DNA of 64,000 bases from positions 124,001 through 188,000 of the forward strand of contig NCAT01000004.1 in NCBI GenBank assembly GCA_002255575.1, in the 5' to 3' direction. Position 1 is the stretch's first letter; each line of letters opens with the position of its first letter. Origin of the DNA: Acidocella sp. 20-57-95 (lineage in GTDB: Bacteria > Pseudomonadota > Alphaproteobacteria > Acetobacterales > Acetobacteraceae). The position numbers and the translations under genes were made by a program. Below are positions 28,365-36,324 of this stretch, piece by piece. The notes beneath the pieces were generated by a model. The model was not told the origin of the DNA, did not search any database, and saw only the letters and a program-made list of their open reading frames with translations.

Positions 28365-28450
28365 GGGAAAGGCCAAGGGGCTCTGCCCCTTGGAACCCCG
28401 CCAAAGGCTAGCCCTTAGCGGGGTCCAGGGGCAGAGCCCCTGGCCTTTCC
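28365..28450. repeat. Convergent-junction palindromic repeat, copy 2
   Basis: The outer arms GGAAAGGCCAAGGGGCTCTG and the complementary right end flank a GGCTAGCCCTTAG centre, so the whole gap folds as nested hairpins. It fills the space between the pdxJ and prpE stops exactly. See copies at 915-970 and 36240-36324. Confidence 0.78.
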
Positions 28451-30331
28451 TTACGCTCCTGCAAACGCCTCGGTGATTTGCTCCAGCACGGCCGGGTCTT
28501 CGATGGTGGCGGGGATGGCGGGGGTTTCGCCGTTCGCGATTTTGCGCATGGTGGCGCGCAGAATTTTGCCGGAGCGGGTTTTGGGCAGGCGTTGAACCAC
28601 CAGCGCATCTTTGAAGGCGGCAACGGGGCCGATTTTTTCGCGCACCAGGGCGACGAGTTCGCGTTGCACGTCTTTCGGGTCGCGGTTGCAACCGGCTTTA
28701 AGGACGACGAGACCGAACGGGATTTCGCCTTTCAGGGCATCGGCCCGGGCGATCACGGCGCATTCTGCGACATCAATATGTCCCGCCAGAACCTCTTCCA
28801 TGACGCCGGTGGAGAGGCGGTGGCCGGCAACGTTGATCACATCGTCGGTGCGGCCCATGACCCACACATCGCCGTCCCCGTCCACCATCCCGGCGTCGCC
28901 GGTGCGGTACCAGCCGGGGAAGGCGTTGAGGTAGGCGTTGCGGTAGCCTTCCTCATTTTCCCACAAAGTGGGCCCGCAGCCAGGCGGGAGCGGTAGTTTG
29001 ATCGAGAGGTTACCGATGGTGCCGGGGGCAACAAGTTCACCCGCGTCATCGAGTGCATGCACATCATAGCCCGGGCATGGGCGGCCGCCAGAGCCGGGTT
29101 TGAACGGGGTAAGGCCAAGGCCCAAGAAACGCGCGGTAATCGGCCAGCCGGTTTCGGTTTGCCACCAATTATCGATAACGGGTTTTTGCAAAAGCTCCTG
29201 CACCCAAATCGCGGTGGGTGGGTCACAGCGTTCGCCGGCCAAGAATAAAGCCTGCATGCCGGAGATATCATATTTGGCGATCAGCTTGCCTTCAGGGTCT
29301 TGTTGTTTGATGGCGCGTAAGGCGGTGGGTGCCGTAAATAGGGTTTTCACCTTATGCTGGGCCGCCACGCGCCAGAAGGCGCCAGCATCCGGCGTGCCAA
29401 CCGGCTTACCCTCATACATCACCGCGGTTACACCGGCGAGGAATGGCGCATAAACGATATAGGAGTGCCCGACGGCCCAGCCCACATCAGCCGCGGCCCA
29501 CAGCACTTCGCCAGGTTCCACGCCGAATACCATTTTCACGGTTTGCGCGAGTGCGACGGCATGACCGCCATTATCGCGCACCACCCCTTTCGGGCGGCCC
29601 GTGGTACCAGAGGTGTAGAGAATATAAAGCGGGTCGGTGGCGTCCACGCTCACCGGCCCATGCGGGGCGGCAGCGGCTTCAGCCTCGATGAAATCATGGT
29701 CCAACCCTGGCACCATCGTGGCGCGCGCGGCATTGCGCTGAAAGATCAGGCAGGCCGAAGGTTTATGAGTGGAAAGCCCGATGGCGGCGTCCAGAATTGG
29801 TTTGTATTCAATGGTGCGTCCGGGTTCGAGGCCGCATGAGGACGCAACAATCACTTTCGGCTTCGCATCATTAATGCGGGCAGAAAGCTCGGGGGCGGCG
29901 AACCCACCGAACACCATGGAATGAATGGCCCCCAGCCGCGCACAGGCCAGCATGGTGAAGGCCGCTTCCGGCACCATCGGCATATAGCCCACCACGCGGT
30001 CGCCTTTGGTGACACCCAGGGCCGCCAACGCACCGGCGATTTTCTCAACCCGCGCCAGCGCCTGATTGTAGGTGATATGTTCCAGCCGCCCTTCCATGGG
30101 GGAGTCCCAGATGAGTGCAACGCGCTCACCGTGACCCGCCTTCACATGGCGGTCGAGGCAATTATAGGACGTATTTAGCTTAGCCCCCGGAAACCACGCG
30201 CCATAAGGGCCGCTTGAAGGCTCAAAAATTTTGCTGGGTGCAACATCCCAGTCGATCAGCTTGGCGCATTCGGCCCAATAGGTTTCGGGCTGTTGCTGCC
30301 AATGCGCATAGAGCGTGGCGTAATCGGCCAT
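28451..30331 (-). CDS. prpE: Propionyl-CoA synthetase (acyl-CoA synthetase, PrpE type)
   Basis: A 626-residue ANL-family ligase that activates propionate (and possibly acetate) with ATP and CoA. Visible motifs are the P-loop YTSGTTGRPKG, WWQTETGWPI, YRTGDAGMVDGDGDVWVMGR and the C-terminal KTRSGKILR Lys that is acetylation-controlled in the family. The segment VFGGFAAPELSARINDAKPK with GLEPGRTIEYKP is characteristic of the PrpE branch rather than Acs. A SatP-like carrier gene lies upstream on the same strand, separated by its own terminator, fitting a short-chain acid use locus. Confidence 0.9.
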   Translation of the reverse strand: MADYATLYAHWQQQPETYWAECAKLIDWDVAPSKIFEPSSGPYGAWFPGAKLNTSYNCLDRHVKAGHGERVALIWDSPMEGRLEHITYNQALARVEKIAGALAALGVTKGDRVVGYMPMVPEAAFTMLACARLGAIHSMVFGGFAAPELSARINDAKPKVIVASSCGLEPGRTIEYKPILDAAIGLSTHKPSACLIFQRNAARATMVPGLDHDFIEAEAAAAPHGPVSVDATDPLYILYTSGTTGRPKGVVRDNGGHAVALAQTVKMVFGVEPGEVLWAAADVGWAVGHSYIVYAPFLAGVTAVMYEGKPVGTPDAGAFWRVAAQHKVKTLFTAPTALRAIKQQDPEGKLIAKYDISGMQALFLAGERCDPPTAIWVQELLQKPVIDNWWQTETGWPITARFLGLGLTPFKPGSGGRPCPGYDVHALDDAGELVAPGTIGNLSIKLPLPPGCGPTLWENEEGYRNAYLNAFPGWYRTGDAGMVDGDGDVWVMGRTDDVINVAGHRLSTGVMEEVLAGHIDVAECAVIARADALKGEIPFGLVVLKAGCNRDPKDVQRELVALVREKIGPVAAFKDALVVQRLPKTRSGKILRATMRKIANGETPAIPATIEDPAVLEQITEAFAGA

Positions 30332-30390
30332 TCTTGGTCTCCTGTATTTTATTTTTTAAAGTTGGTGACGTTCGTTTGACACCTTAACAT

Positions 30391-30422
30391 AAAAAACCGG
30401 GGGCGGTTAGCACCACCCCCGG
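30391..30422 (-). terminator. Rho-independent terminator of the acetate transporter gene
   Basis: CCGGGGGCGGT/ACCACCCCCGG with a four-base loop, followed on the minus strand by six U. It separates the transporter from prpE, so prpE should have its own promoter in the next 60 bases. Confidence 0.8.
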
Positions 30423-30464
30423 AATCGTAAGTCGATTATTTTACGTCAGCTTATGTGGCGTAGT

Positions 30465-31013
30465 TTACTTGGCGCCGATCGGCAGAACCGTCTTGCCATG
30501 GGCTTCGTTGATCACATCGGCAGCGCCAAGGTAGAAGGCGAGGGCTGCAGTGATCAAACCGCCATAGCCGCCCAGCATACCGAGCACGGGAATGCCCAGC
30601 AGGTCTTTAAAGGCCAGCAGGAAGAAGGTCGGCGTCAAAGCCAGGAAGATAAGCTGCAGGGCGCGGTTCAACGCAAAGGTACCAACCAGCATAACGGTGG
30701 TGAAGCAGCCCCAGAAGAACAGGTACCAGCCCACCGCTACGCCCGGAACGCCGGTCGCAAAGAACTGCACAAACAGACCGAATGACCACCAGAACGCGCC
30801 ATATGAGCAGAACGCAACGAAGCCGAACGTGTTGCCTTTGGTGTGTTCAAGAATGCCCGCGAAGAACTGTGCGGTACCGCCGAAAGCGAATGCCATGGCA
30901 AGCACAATGCCAAGACCAGCCGGAGCCAAATTGCCAGAATTGATCAGGCTCAGCAGAAATGTAGTGAGAGCAAAGCCAAAAAGTCCGAGCGGTGCCGGAT
31001 TTGCGAGTTTCAT
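30465..31013 (-). CDS. GPR1/FUN34/YaaH (SatP) family acetate/succinate transporter
   Basis: A 182-residue protein with six predicted membrane segments. The family signature NPAPLGLFGFALTTFLLSL is at the N-terminus; other conserved parts are GGTAQFFAGILEHTKGNTFG, FWWSFGLF and LGIPVLGMLGGYGGLITAALAFY. SatP proteins are channels or proton-linked carriers for acetate and related acids. A GGAGGAT site sits just upstream of the start. Its place before prpE suggests uptake of propionate or acetate for activation; this is inference from neighbourhood. Confidence 0.92.
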   Translation of the reverse strand: MKLANPAPLGLFGFALTTFLLSLINSGNLAPAGLGIVLAMAFAFGGTAQFFAGILEHTKGNTFGFVAFCSYGAFWWSFGLFVQFFATGVPGVAVGWYLFFWGCFTTVMLVGTFALNRALQLIFLALTPTFFLLAFKDLLGIPVLGMLGGYGGLITAALAFYLGAADVINEAHGKTVLPIGAK

Positions 31014-31175
31014 GTGTATCCTCCAGATTAAAAAACTTTCTTCTTAAACGCCTGGCCACCGAAATAACTTAGCGTTGAGACCTCTTTAACGAAAACTTTT
31101 GTACCGGGCAAATTATACCCGCCCCGCATCGTTGCGATCAATTTGCACGTTATACGCACCCAGCGAGCGACCGGC

Positions 31176-32720
31176 CTAGCGGTTCGCCGGAACCGGCTTG
31201 CGCAAACAAAAGGTCGCGGCGGTAGCGGCGATCATGCCAACACCAAGCAGCCCAAACGCGTCTCCGTACGCCATGTAATATGACTGGATTCGGATCGTAT
31301 GACCTATAACTATGATCGCCTGCTGACGTGATGCAGCGGGGTCACTAATGCCATGGGCCGCAAAATATTGTTGTAATTGAGCGATTCGTTCTTGTGTGGC
31401 AGGTGCAAGCAGCGACACTTGCGGCGACAGAATGGCGGAATGAAATTTTTCCCGATTGGTCACAAAGGTTTGCACCACCGCAATCCCAACCGCGCCCCCT
31501 AGATTCCGCATCATATTAAATAATGATGACGCAGAGCCGGTATCTTTCAGTGCGATGCCGGCTGTCGCAATTGCGGAAATTGGCGGAAACACAAAAGCCT
31601 GGCCGACCGCACGGATCAGGTTAGGGAGCAACAATTGTGGACCACTATCATTGGGCCCAAGCGATAGATTCATAAAACAGCTAATTGTGAAAAGAATAAA
31701 ACCAAACGCCAGCAGCCGCCGCACATCAAAATGCTTCATGAAAAACGGCATAAAGGGAATAATCAGCAATTGCGGCAGCCCGATCCATGCCATCACCGCC
31801 CCCGCCTCCCGGGCGCTGTAACCGTGCGCTTGCGAAAGATAGATCGGGATCAAGTACACCGCACCATACAGCACAAAGCCAAGCATCACATTCGCAACCG
31901 TTGCAAAAGCAAAATTACGTGACTTAAAGAGCCTTAAATTCACCAACGGGTTTTTCTGCTTCAGCTCGATCAAAATAAAGGCCGTCAGTGAGACCACCGA
32001 AATAATCGACAACCGGGTAATCAGTACTGACCCAAACCAATCATCCTTGTTGCCTTCCTCAAGCACCACCTGCAGACTAGCCAAGCCCACCGCAACGGTG
32101 AGGATGCCCCACCAATCACCTTCGGCAAACTTACGCAGCTGCATCGGTGCTGGTTGCAAGCCGGCGAACAAGGCCGGTAGCATCACCGCACCCGGAATGA
32201 GGTTAAGAAAAAATATATAACGCCAGCCGTACAGGTCAGTGATCGCACCACCGATTGTGGGGCCGATGGCGGGCGCCATGGTGGCCGTCAGCGCAAATAG
32301 CGAAAACCCGACCGGCCGGGCACGCTCAGGCAGCAGCGTGATCACACAGGTCAGCGACAGCGGGATCAGCACCCCGCCGGCGAACCCCTGAATGGCGCGC
32401 AGCAGCACCATCTCCGGAAAGCTGGTGGCAAGACCACACGCTGCCGAAAAAATCAAAAAAATAATTGTGCTGCCGATCAAATAGCGCCGAAAGGAAAACA
32501 CTTCCGAGAGCCAGCGCGACAATGGAATCACCACAATCTCGCCAATCAAATAAGCGGTAGAAATCCATCCGCCATTATCAAGCCCGGTCCCGATGCCACC
32601 TTGAATATCGGGCAGTGAGGTATTCACCACCTGAATATTCAGCACCGCCATAAACGCACCGAGCAACGAGCCGCCAACCGCGAGCTTGTTACGGAGCGGG
32701 ATCGTACTGCTGCCCGACAC
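31176..32720 (-). CDS. emrB: DHA2-family MFS drug exporter (EmrB/QacA type)
   Basis: A membrane protein of about 514 residues with 14 predicted helices. Motif A-like and antiporter motif C-like stretches are seen: LNIQVVNTSLPDIQGG in helix 1, IPLSRWLSEVFSFRRYL, and FSLFALTATMAPAIGPTIGGAITD. I place the start at the GTG at 32720, five bases after the emrA stop; an ATG at 32792 would add 24 residues lying within emrA. Together with EmrA and an outer-membrane channel it would pump hydrophobic toxins across both membranes. Confidence 0.88.
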   Translation of the reverse strand: MSGSSTIPLRNKLAVGGSLLGAFMAVLNIQVVNTSLPDIQGGIGTGLDNGGWISTAYLIGEIVVIPLSRWLSEVFSFRRYLIGSTIIFLIFSAACGLATSFPEMVLLRAIQGFAGGVLIPLSLTCVITLLPERARPVGFSLFALTATMAPAIGPTIGGAITDLYGWRYIFFLNLIPGAVMLPALFAGLQPAPMQLRKFAEGDWWGILTVAVGLASLQVVLEEGNKDDWFGSVLITRLSIISVVSLTAFILIELKQKNPLVNLRLFKSRNFAFATVANVMLGFVLYGAVYLIPIYLSQAHGYSAREAGAVMAWIGLPQLLIIPFMPFFMKHFDVRRLLAFGFILFTISCFMNLSLGPNDSGPQLLLPNLIRAVGQAFVFPPISAIATAGIALKDTGSASSLFNMMRNLGGAVGIAVVQTFVTNREKFHSAILSPQVSLLAPATQERIAQLQQYFAAHGISDPAASRQQAIIVIGHTIRIQSYYMAYGDAFGLLGVGMIAATAATFCLRKPVPANR

Positions 32721-32724
32721 GCGA

Positions 32725-33786
32725 TTACTGCTGCTGATTGTGGCGCGTGTCGATCGCCGGTTCAACCGACATGCCAGGGCGCAGTTTACCAATTAAATCC
32801 GGGGTCAGGTTAAACAGAATTTTCACCGGCACACGCTGCACGATTTTGGTAAAATTCCCGGTGGCATTATCGGGCGGCAAAAGTGCAAATTCTTGTCCGC
32901 TGGCGGGGGCAACGCTTTCGACCACGCCCGTTACATGCAAGTCCGGGTAACCATCGACGCCGATTTTCACGCTCTGGCCCGGCGCAATATGGGTAATCTG
33001 GGTTTCCTTGTAATTGGCCTGCACGTAAACGTCAGCAACCGGAACCACTGCCATAATCGCTGTGCCTGGCTGCAAATAATCGCCAGGAGCCACAGTTTTA
33101 TTGGCGATCATGCCGTCAAACGGCGCCGTCATTTCTGTGTGGCTCAAATCCAGCGTCGCTTGTGTCACCTTGGCTTGTGCCTGCGCTTGGCTGGCAGCGG
33201 CCTGGGCGGCCTCAGCCTCCAACACATCTACCTGCCGCTGGGCCGCCAGCAGGTTCGCCTCATCAGCATCCAAACTAGCTTTGGCGGTCGCCATGTCGGT
33301 GTCAGCCTGGGAGACCGATTGCGCCGTCGAGGCGCCGGTTGCGCTGGCGCTGGCATAACGCTTGCGGTTTTGGCCGGCAAAGTTCAGCTTGGCTTGGTCG
33401 GCTGCCACAGCCGCCTGGGCGGCCGCAATTTTAGCCTGCTGTAACGAGAGTTCTGCCGTATCGGCCTGCACCGCCGCCGCCGCCGCCCGCAGGTCAGCCT
33501 TCGCGGCCGCCTGGGTGGTTTCATAATCGCGCGGGTCAATGACGGCCAAAAGCTGGCCCTTCGTGACCGTTTGGTTTTCCTTCACCAACACTTGGGTCAC
33601 ATAACCGCTGATTTTCGGTGCGATCAACGCGGTATCGGCTGCGATGTAAGCGTCATCGGTTGAGACAATAAATTGCCCGACTAGAAAATATTCTGCGGCC
33701 CAACCTAAAATGCAAAGAATAATCACCGCACCGACGGCGTAACCAAGCACACGCCGTGTTAAACCGAACATAAACAGCTGTCCCAA
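32725..33786 (-). CDS. emrA: HlyD-family membrane fusion protein (EmrA type)
   Basis: A 353-residue periplasmic adaptor with one N-terminal membrane anchor (about residues 12-32). The lipoyl/barrel halves are visible in TDDAYIAADTALIAPKISGYV and TEMTAPFDGMIANKTVAPGDYLQPGT; between them is a long Ala/Gln-rich coiled-coil hairpin (residues 80-200). It bridges EmrB to an outer-membrane channel. No TolC-like gene is next to it. It stands where rplK would be expected after nusG. Confidence 0.9.
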   Translation of the reverse strand: MGQLFMFGLTRRVLGYAVGAVIILCILGWAAEYFLVGQFIVSTDDAYIAADTALIAPKISGYVTQVLVKENQTVTKGQLLAVIDPRDYETTQAAAKADLRAAAAAVQADTAELSLQQAKIAAAQAAVAADQAKLNFAGQNRKRYASASATGASTAQSVSQADTDMATAKASLDADEANLLAAQRQVDVLEAEAAQAAASQAQAQAKVTQATLDLSHTEMTAPFDGMIANKTVAPGDYLQPGTAIMAVVPVADVYVQANYKETQITHIAPGQSVKIGVDGYPDLHVTGVVESVAPASGQEFALLPPDNATGNFTKIVQRVPVKILFNLTPDLIGKLRPGMSVEPAIDTRHNQQQ

Positions 33787-33792
33787 TACACA

Positions 33793-33832
33793 CCCCGGCT
33801 CAAGATTTCCTCAGATGTGGCCAGAGCCGGGG
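33793..33832. other. Stem-loop between nusG and emrA
   Basis: A perfect nine-base stem CCCCGGCTC/GAGCCGGGG closes a 22-base loop just before the emrA start. There is no U tract, so it may be a factor-dependent stop, an RNA-processing site or a leader structure. Confidence 0.4.
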
Positions 33833-33868
33833 GCGATGCAAGCCCGCGAGCTACGCGGTAATTATGGG

Positions 33869-34399
33869 TCAGACCTTCTCGACCTGCCCATATTCCAAAT
33901 CAACGGCGGTCTGGCGACCGAAGATGGAGACGGAAACCTTCACCCGGCCCTTATCTTCATCAACTTCTTCCACCACGCCATTAAAGCTGGTGAATGGACC
34001 ATCCGCCACACGGATTTGCTCGCCGATTTCGAACACCACAGCCGGGCGGCGATGCTCGGTGCCATCCTGCGCCTGCTTCATAATCCGTTCAGCTTCAGCG
34101 TCGGGGATCGGGCTGGGGCGCATCTTGCTGCCAAGAAAGCCGGTTACCTTCGGCACGTCCTTGACCAGATGCCAGCTATCATCGGTCATTTCCATTTTGA
34201 TCAGCACGTAGCCGGGAAAGAACTTGCGCTCGGTGTTCACCTTCTGGGCGCGGCGGATTTCCACCACCTCCTCAGTTGGCACCACCACCTCATCGATAAA
34301 GTCGCGCAGACCCTTCTGCTCGGCCTGCTCTATAATCTGGGTGGCGATTTTCTTCTCAAAGCCCGAATAAACGTGCAGCACGTACCAACGCTTGGCCAT
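33869..34399 (-). CDS. nusG: Transcription termination/antitermination factor NusG
   Basis: A 176-residue factor that binds RNA polymerase and couples it to the ribosome and Rho. The NGN domain begins KRWYVLHVYSGFEKKIA and contains ERKFFPGYVLIKMEM; the KOW domain has GEQIRVADGPFTSFNGVVEEV. The ATG at 34399 has AGGAATTACAG before it; a longer reading would run back into secE. secE lies 10 bases upstream. Unusually, emrAB and not rplK follows. Confidence 0.96.
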   Translation of the reverse strand: MAKRWYVLHVYSGFEKKIATQIIEQAEQKGLRDFIDEVVVPTEEVVEIRRAQKVNTERKFFPGYVLIKMEMTDDSWHLVKDVPKVTGFLGSKMRPSPIPDAEAERIMKQAQDGTEHRRPAVVFEIGEQIRVADGPFTSFNGVVEEVDEDKGRVKVSVSIFGRQTAVDLEYGQVEKV

Positions 34400-34409
34400 C
34401 TGTAATTCC

Positions 34410-34610
34410 TTAACCGCCGACGTTGAACAGAGCGCGCATACCGAGCCCGATAATCTGATCAACCGTCAGAAAAAAAACCGCGGTGATCAGTACCATAACG
34501 AGCACCAGCCCGGTGGTCTGCAGGGTTTCCTTGCGTGATGGCCAGGTGGTTTTCTTGGCTTCCGCCTGCACCTCGCGCATGAACTTCAGTACGTTTACCG
34601 CCACGCTCAA
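34410..34610 (-). CDS. secE: Preprotein translocase subunit SecE
   Basis: A 66-residue single-helix protein of the SecYEG channel. The amphipathic KFMREVQAEAKKTTWPSRKET segment is the SecE signature, followed by one membrane helix (LVLVMVLITAVFFLTVD). It sits in the standard secE-nusG order, with tRNA-Trp upstream. Confidence 0.95.
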   Translation of the reverse strand: MSVAVNVLKFMREVQAEAKKTTWPSRKETLQTTGLVLVMVLITAVFFLTVDQIIGLGMRALFNVGG

Positions 34611-34663
34611 AAAACTCCGTTATCGCCGGTTACAACTCAAAATTTTTTCGATGCGCTGGGAGA

Positions 34664-34740
34664 TGGCAGGGGCGGAGGGTCTCGAACTCTCAACCTCCGG
34701 TTTTGGAGACCGGCGCTCTAGCCAATTGAGCTACGCCCCT
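34664..34740 (-). tRNA. trnW: tRNA-Trp (CCA)
   Basis: The acceptor stem AGGGGCG/CGCCCCT, D loop TAGCTCAATTGGCTAGAGC, anticodon loop CTCCAAA and T loop TTCGAGA are all present. Discriminator G is followed by an encoded CCA. It lies upstream of secE, as in many proteobacteria. Confidence 0.96.
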
Positions 34741-34831
34741 AGTGCGAATGAACATCCGAACCAGCACAAGGGCGCGTTCCACACGTTGTGGCCGGATATG
34801 TCAAGTGGAAGCCGCTTTATGACAAAAAATT

Positions 34832-34905
34832 TGGAGCGGGTGACGGGAATCGAACCCGCACAACTAGCTTGGAAGGCTAGGACTCTACCGTTGAGCTACA
34901 CCCGC
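34832..34905 (-). tRNA. trnG: tRNA-Gly (TCC)
   Basis: The acceptor stem GCGGGTG pairs with CACCCGC; the anticodon loop is CTTCCAA and the T loop is TTCGATT. The CCA end is encoded. It lies about 90 bases from tRNA-Trp, a position where a tuf gene is often found in relatives. Confidence 0.96.
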
Positions 34906-35004
34906 ATCGTGCGCGATTTGCATTCGGTTACCCCACCATCCCCGCATGCAAATCGCAAAGTAAGGCAAATTAGGTGAAGTGGCCACGTGCAAAACGCAAG
35001 AATA

Positions 35005-35090
35005 TGGTGGAAGGGGTTGGATTCGAACCAACGTAGGCGTACGCCAGCGGATTTACAGTCCGCCCCCTTTAGCCACTCGGGCACCCTTCC
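35005..35090 (-). tRNA. trnY: tRNA-Tyr (GTA)
   Basis: A class II tRNA with a long variable arm (GGCGTACGCC region). Acceptor stem GGAAGGG/CCCTTCC, anticodon loop CTGTAAA, T loop TTCGAAT and encoded CCA. It is divergent to the adjacent rlmB-type gene. Confidence 0.96.
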
Positions 35091-35177
35091 GGTGAGGGGT
35101 CATTTCCGCGATTAGCTTTCGCTTGTCAACGGAAAGCCACACCGCCACGTTGTCTTTGTGCCGGACGGGGGATAGTG

Positions 35178-36233
35178 ATGCCGCCCATGAGCCAGAACCG
35201 TCCACCAAATCGCCCGCCGCATGGCAAGCCCGGCCGGTCCAACGACCGCCCGAATGACCGCGCCAATGACCGTGGCGGCGACAAGCCGCGCGGCCCGAAG
35301 CCGTTTGGTGACAAACCATTCAGCGATCGCCCGAAATTCGACGGTCCCAAGCTGACCCTTGCCGGCAAGCCCGGCGGTAAGCCCCAAGGTGAGCGCGGTG
35401 GTGACCGCGGCGAACGCTCGCACCAGGACCGCCCGCCGCGGGAGCGCAATCCGCACGACCGCGCCCCCCGCCATGAAAAAGCCGGCCCGCGCCCGCCCGC
35501 CGTGCCCAATGGCGCGGTCTGGCTGTACGGCACCCATGCCGTCGCCGCCGCCTTGGGCAACCCGGCCCGCCGCTTGCGCCGCCTGGTCATCACCGAGGAC
35601 GCCCAAGCCTCCCTCGCCGCCGAACGCCCGCAGCCCTGGGCGATCCAGCCCGAGATCACCGACCGCGCCAAAATCGACACACTCCTCGGCGCCCGCCCCG
35701 GCAGCGGCATCGTCCACCAAGGTGTCGCGCTGCTCACCGACCAGCTCACCTCCCCGGCCCTGCTCGATGCCCTGCACCGGCCCGGCCCGATCCTGGTGCT
35801 CGACCAAATCTCCGACCCCCGGAATATCGGCGCCCTGATGCGCACCGCCCAAGCCTTCGGCGCCTCGATGGTCATCGCCCAGGAACGCAACGCGCCCGAA
35901 GAAACCGGCGCGCTCGCCAAAGCCGCTTCCGGGGCGCTTGAAACCATTCCGCTGCTGCGGATCGTCAATATCTCCCGCGCTCTGATCGTGCTGAAATCCG
36001 CCAATGTATGGGTCGTCGGGCTCGATGGCACCGCCACCACCCGCCTGTCCGGCCCCGCTTACGCCAACCGCCGAGTCGCCCTGGTGCTGGGCAGCGAAGG
36101 CGAAGGCATGCGCCGCCTCACCCGCGAAACCTGCGACGAAATCGCCGCCCTCGCCATGCCAGGCGGCATGGAAAGCCTCAACGTCTCCGCCGCCGGCGCA
36201 GTAGCCCTGTACGAGCTGACTCGCGGGTTGTGA
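35178..36233 (+). CDS. rlmB: 23S rRNA (guanosine-2'-O-)-methyltransferase RlmB-type, TrmH/SpoU family
   Basis: The C-terminal SPOUT domain has its three motifs: VLDQISDPRNIGALMRTAQ, LVLGSEGEGMRRL and MESLNVSAAGAVALYEL, and a substrate-binding domain (NGAVWLYGTHAVAAAL onward) precedes it. The enzyme would methylate a ribose in 23S rRNA, or possibly tRNA. The first 110 residues are low-complexity, rich in Arg, Pro, Gly and Asp, with repeated DRP/DRA/DKP units; they should be disordered and may bind RNA. I place the start at ATG 35178; GTG 35175 and ATG 35187 are alternatives. A palindromic repeat follows the stop. Confidence 0.9.
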   Translation: MPPMSQNRPPNRPPHGKPGRSNDRPNDRANDRGGDKPRGPKPFGDKPFSDRPKFDGPKLTLAGKPGGKPQGERGGDRGERSHQDRPPRERNPHDRAPRHEKAGPRPPAVPNGAVWLYGTHAVAAALGNPARRLRRLVITEDAQASLAAERPQPWAIQPEITDRAKIDTLLGARPGSGIVHQGVALLTDQLTSPALLDALHRPGPILVLDQISDPRNIGALMRTAQAFGASMVIAQERNAPEETGALAKAASGALETIPLLRIVNISRALIVLKSANVWVVGLDGTATTRLSGPAYANRRVALVLGSEGEGMRRLTRETCDEIAALAMPGGMESLNVSAAGAVALYELTRGL

Positions 36234-36239
36234 GGTTAT

Positions 36240-36324
36240 AAGGCCAAGGGGCTCTGCCCCTTAATTGGTTCTAAGGGCTGTGCCCTTAGTGGGGGGGGCC
36301 CAGGGGGGCAAAGCCCCCTTGGCC
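36240..36324. repeat. Convergent-junction palindromic repeat, copy 3
   Basis: Three hairpins in a row: GGCCAAGGGGC...GCCCCTT, TTCTAAGGGC...GCCCTTAG and GGGGGGC...GCCCCCTTGGCC. It occupies the gap between convergent rlmB and the htrA-type gene and ends at the latter's stop codon. Confidence 0.78.

Noticed and set aside
35112-36040. Long minus-strand open frames opposite the rlmB-type gene
   Set aside because: They mirror the repetitive extension and the SPOUT domain of the real gene and show no motif or ribosome site.
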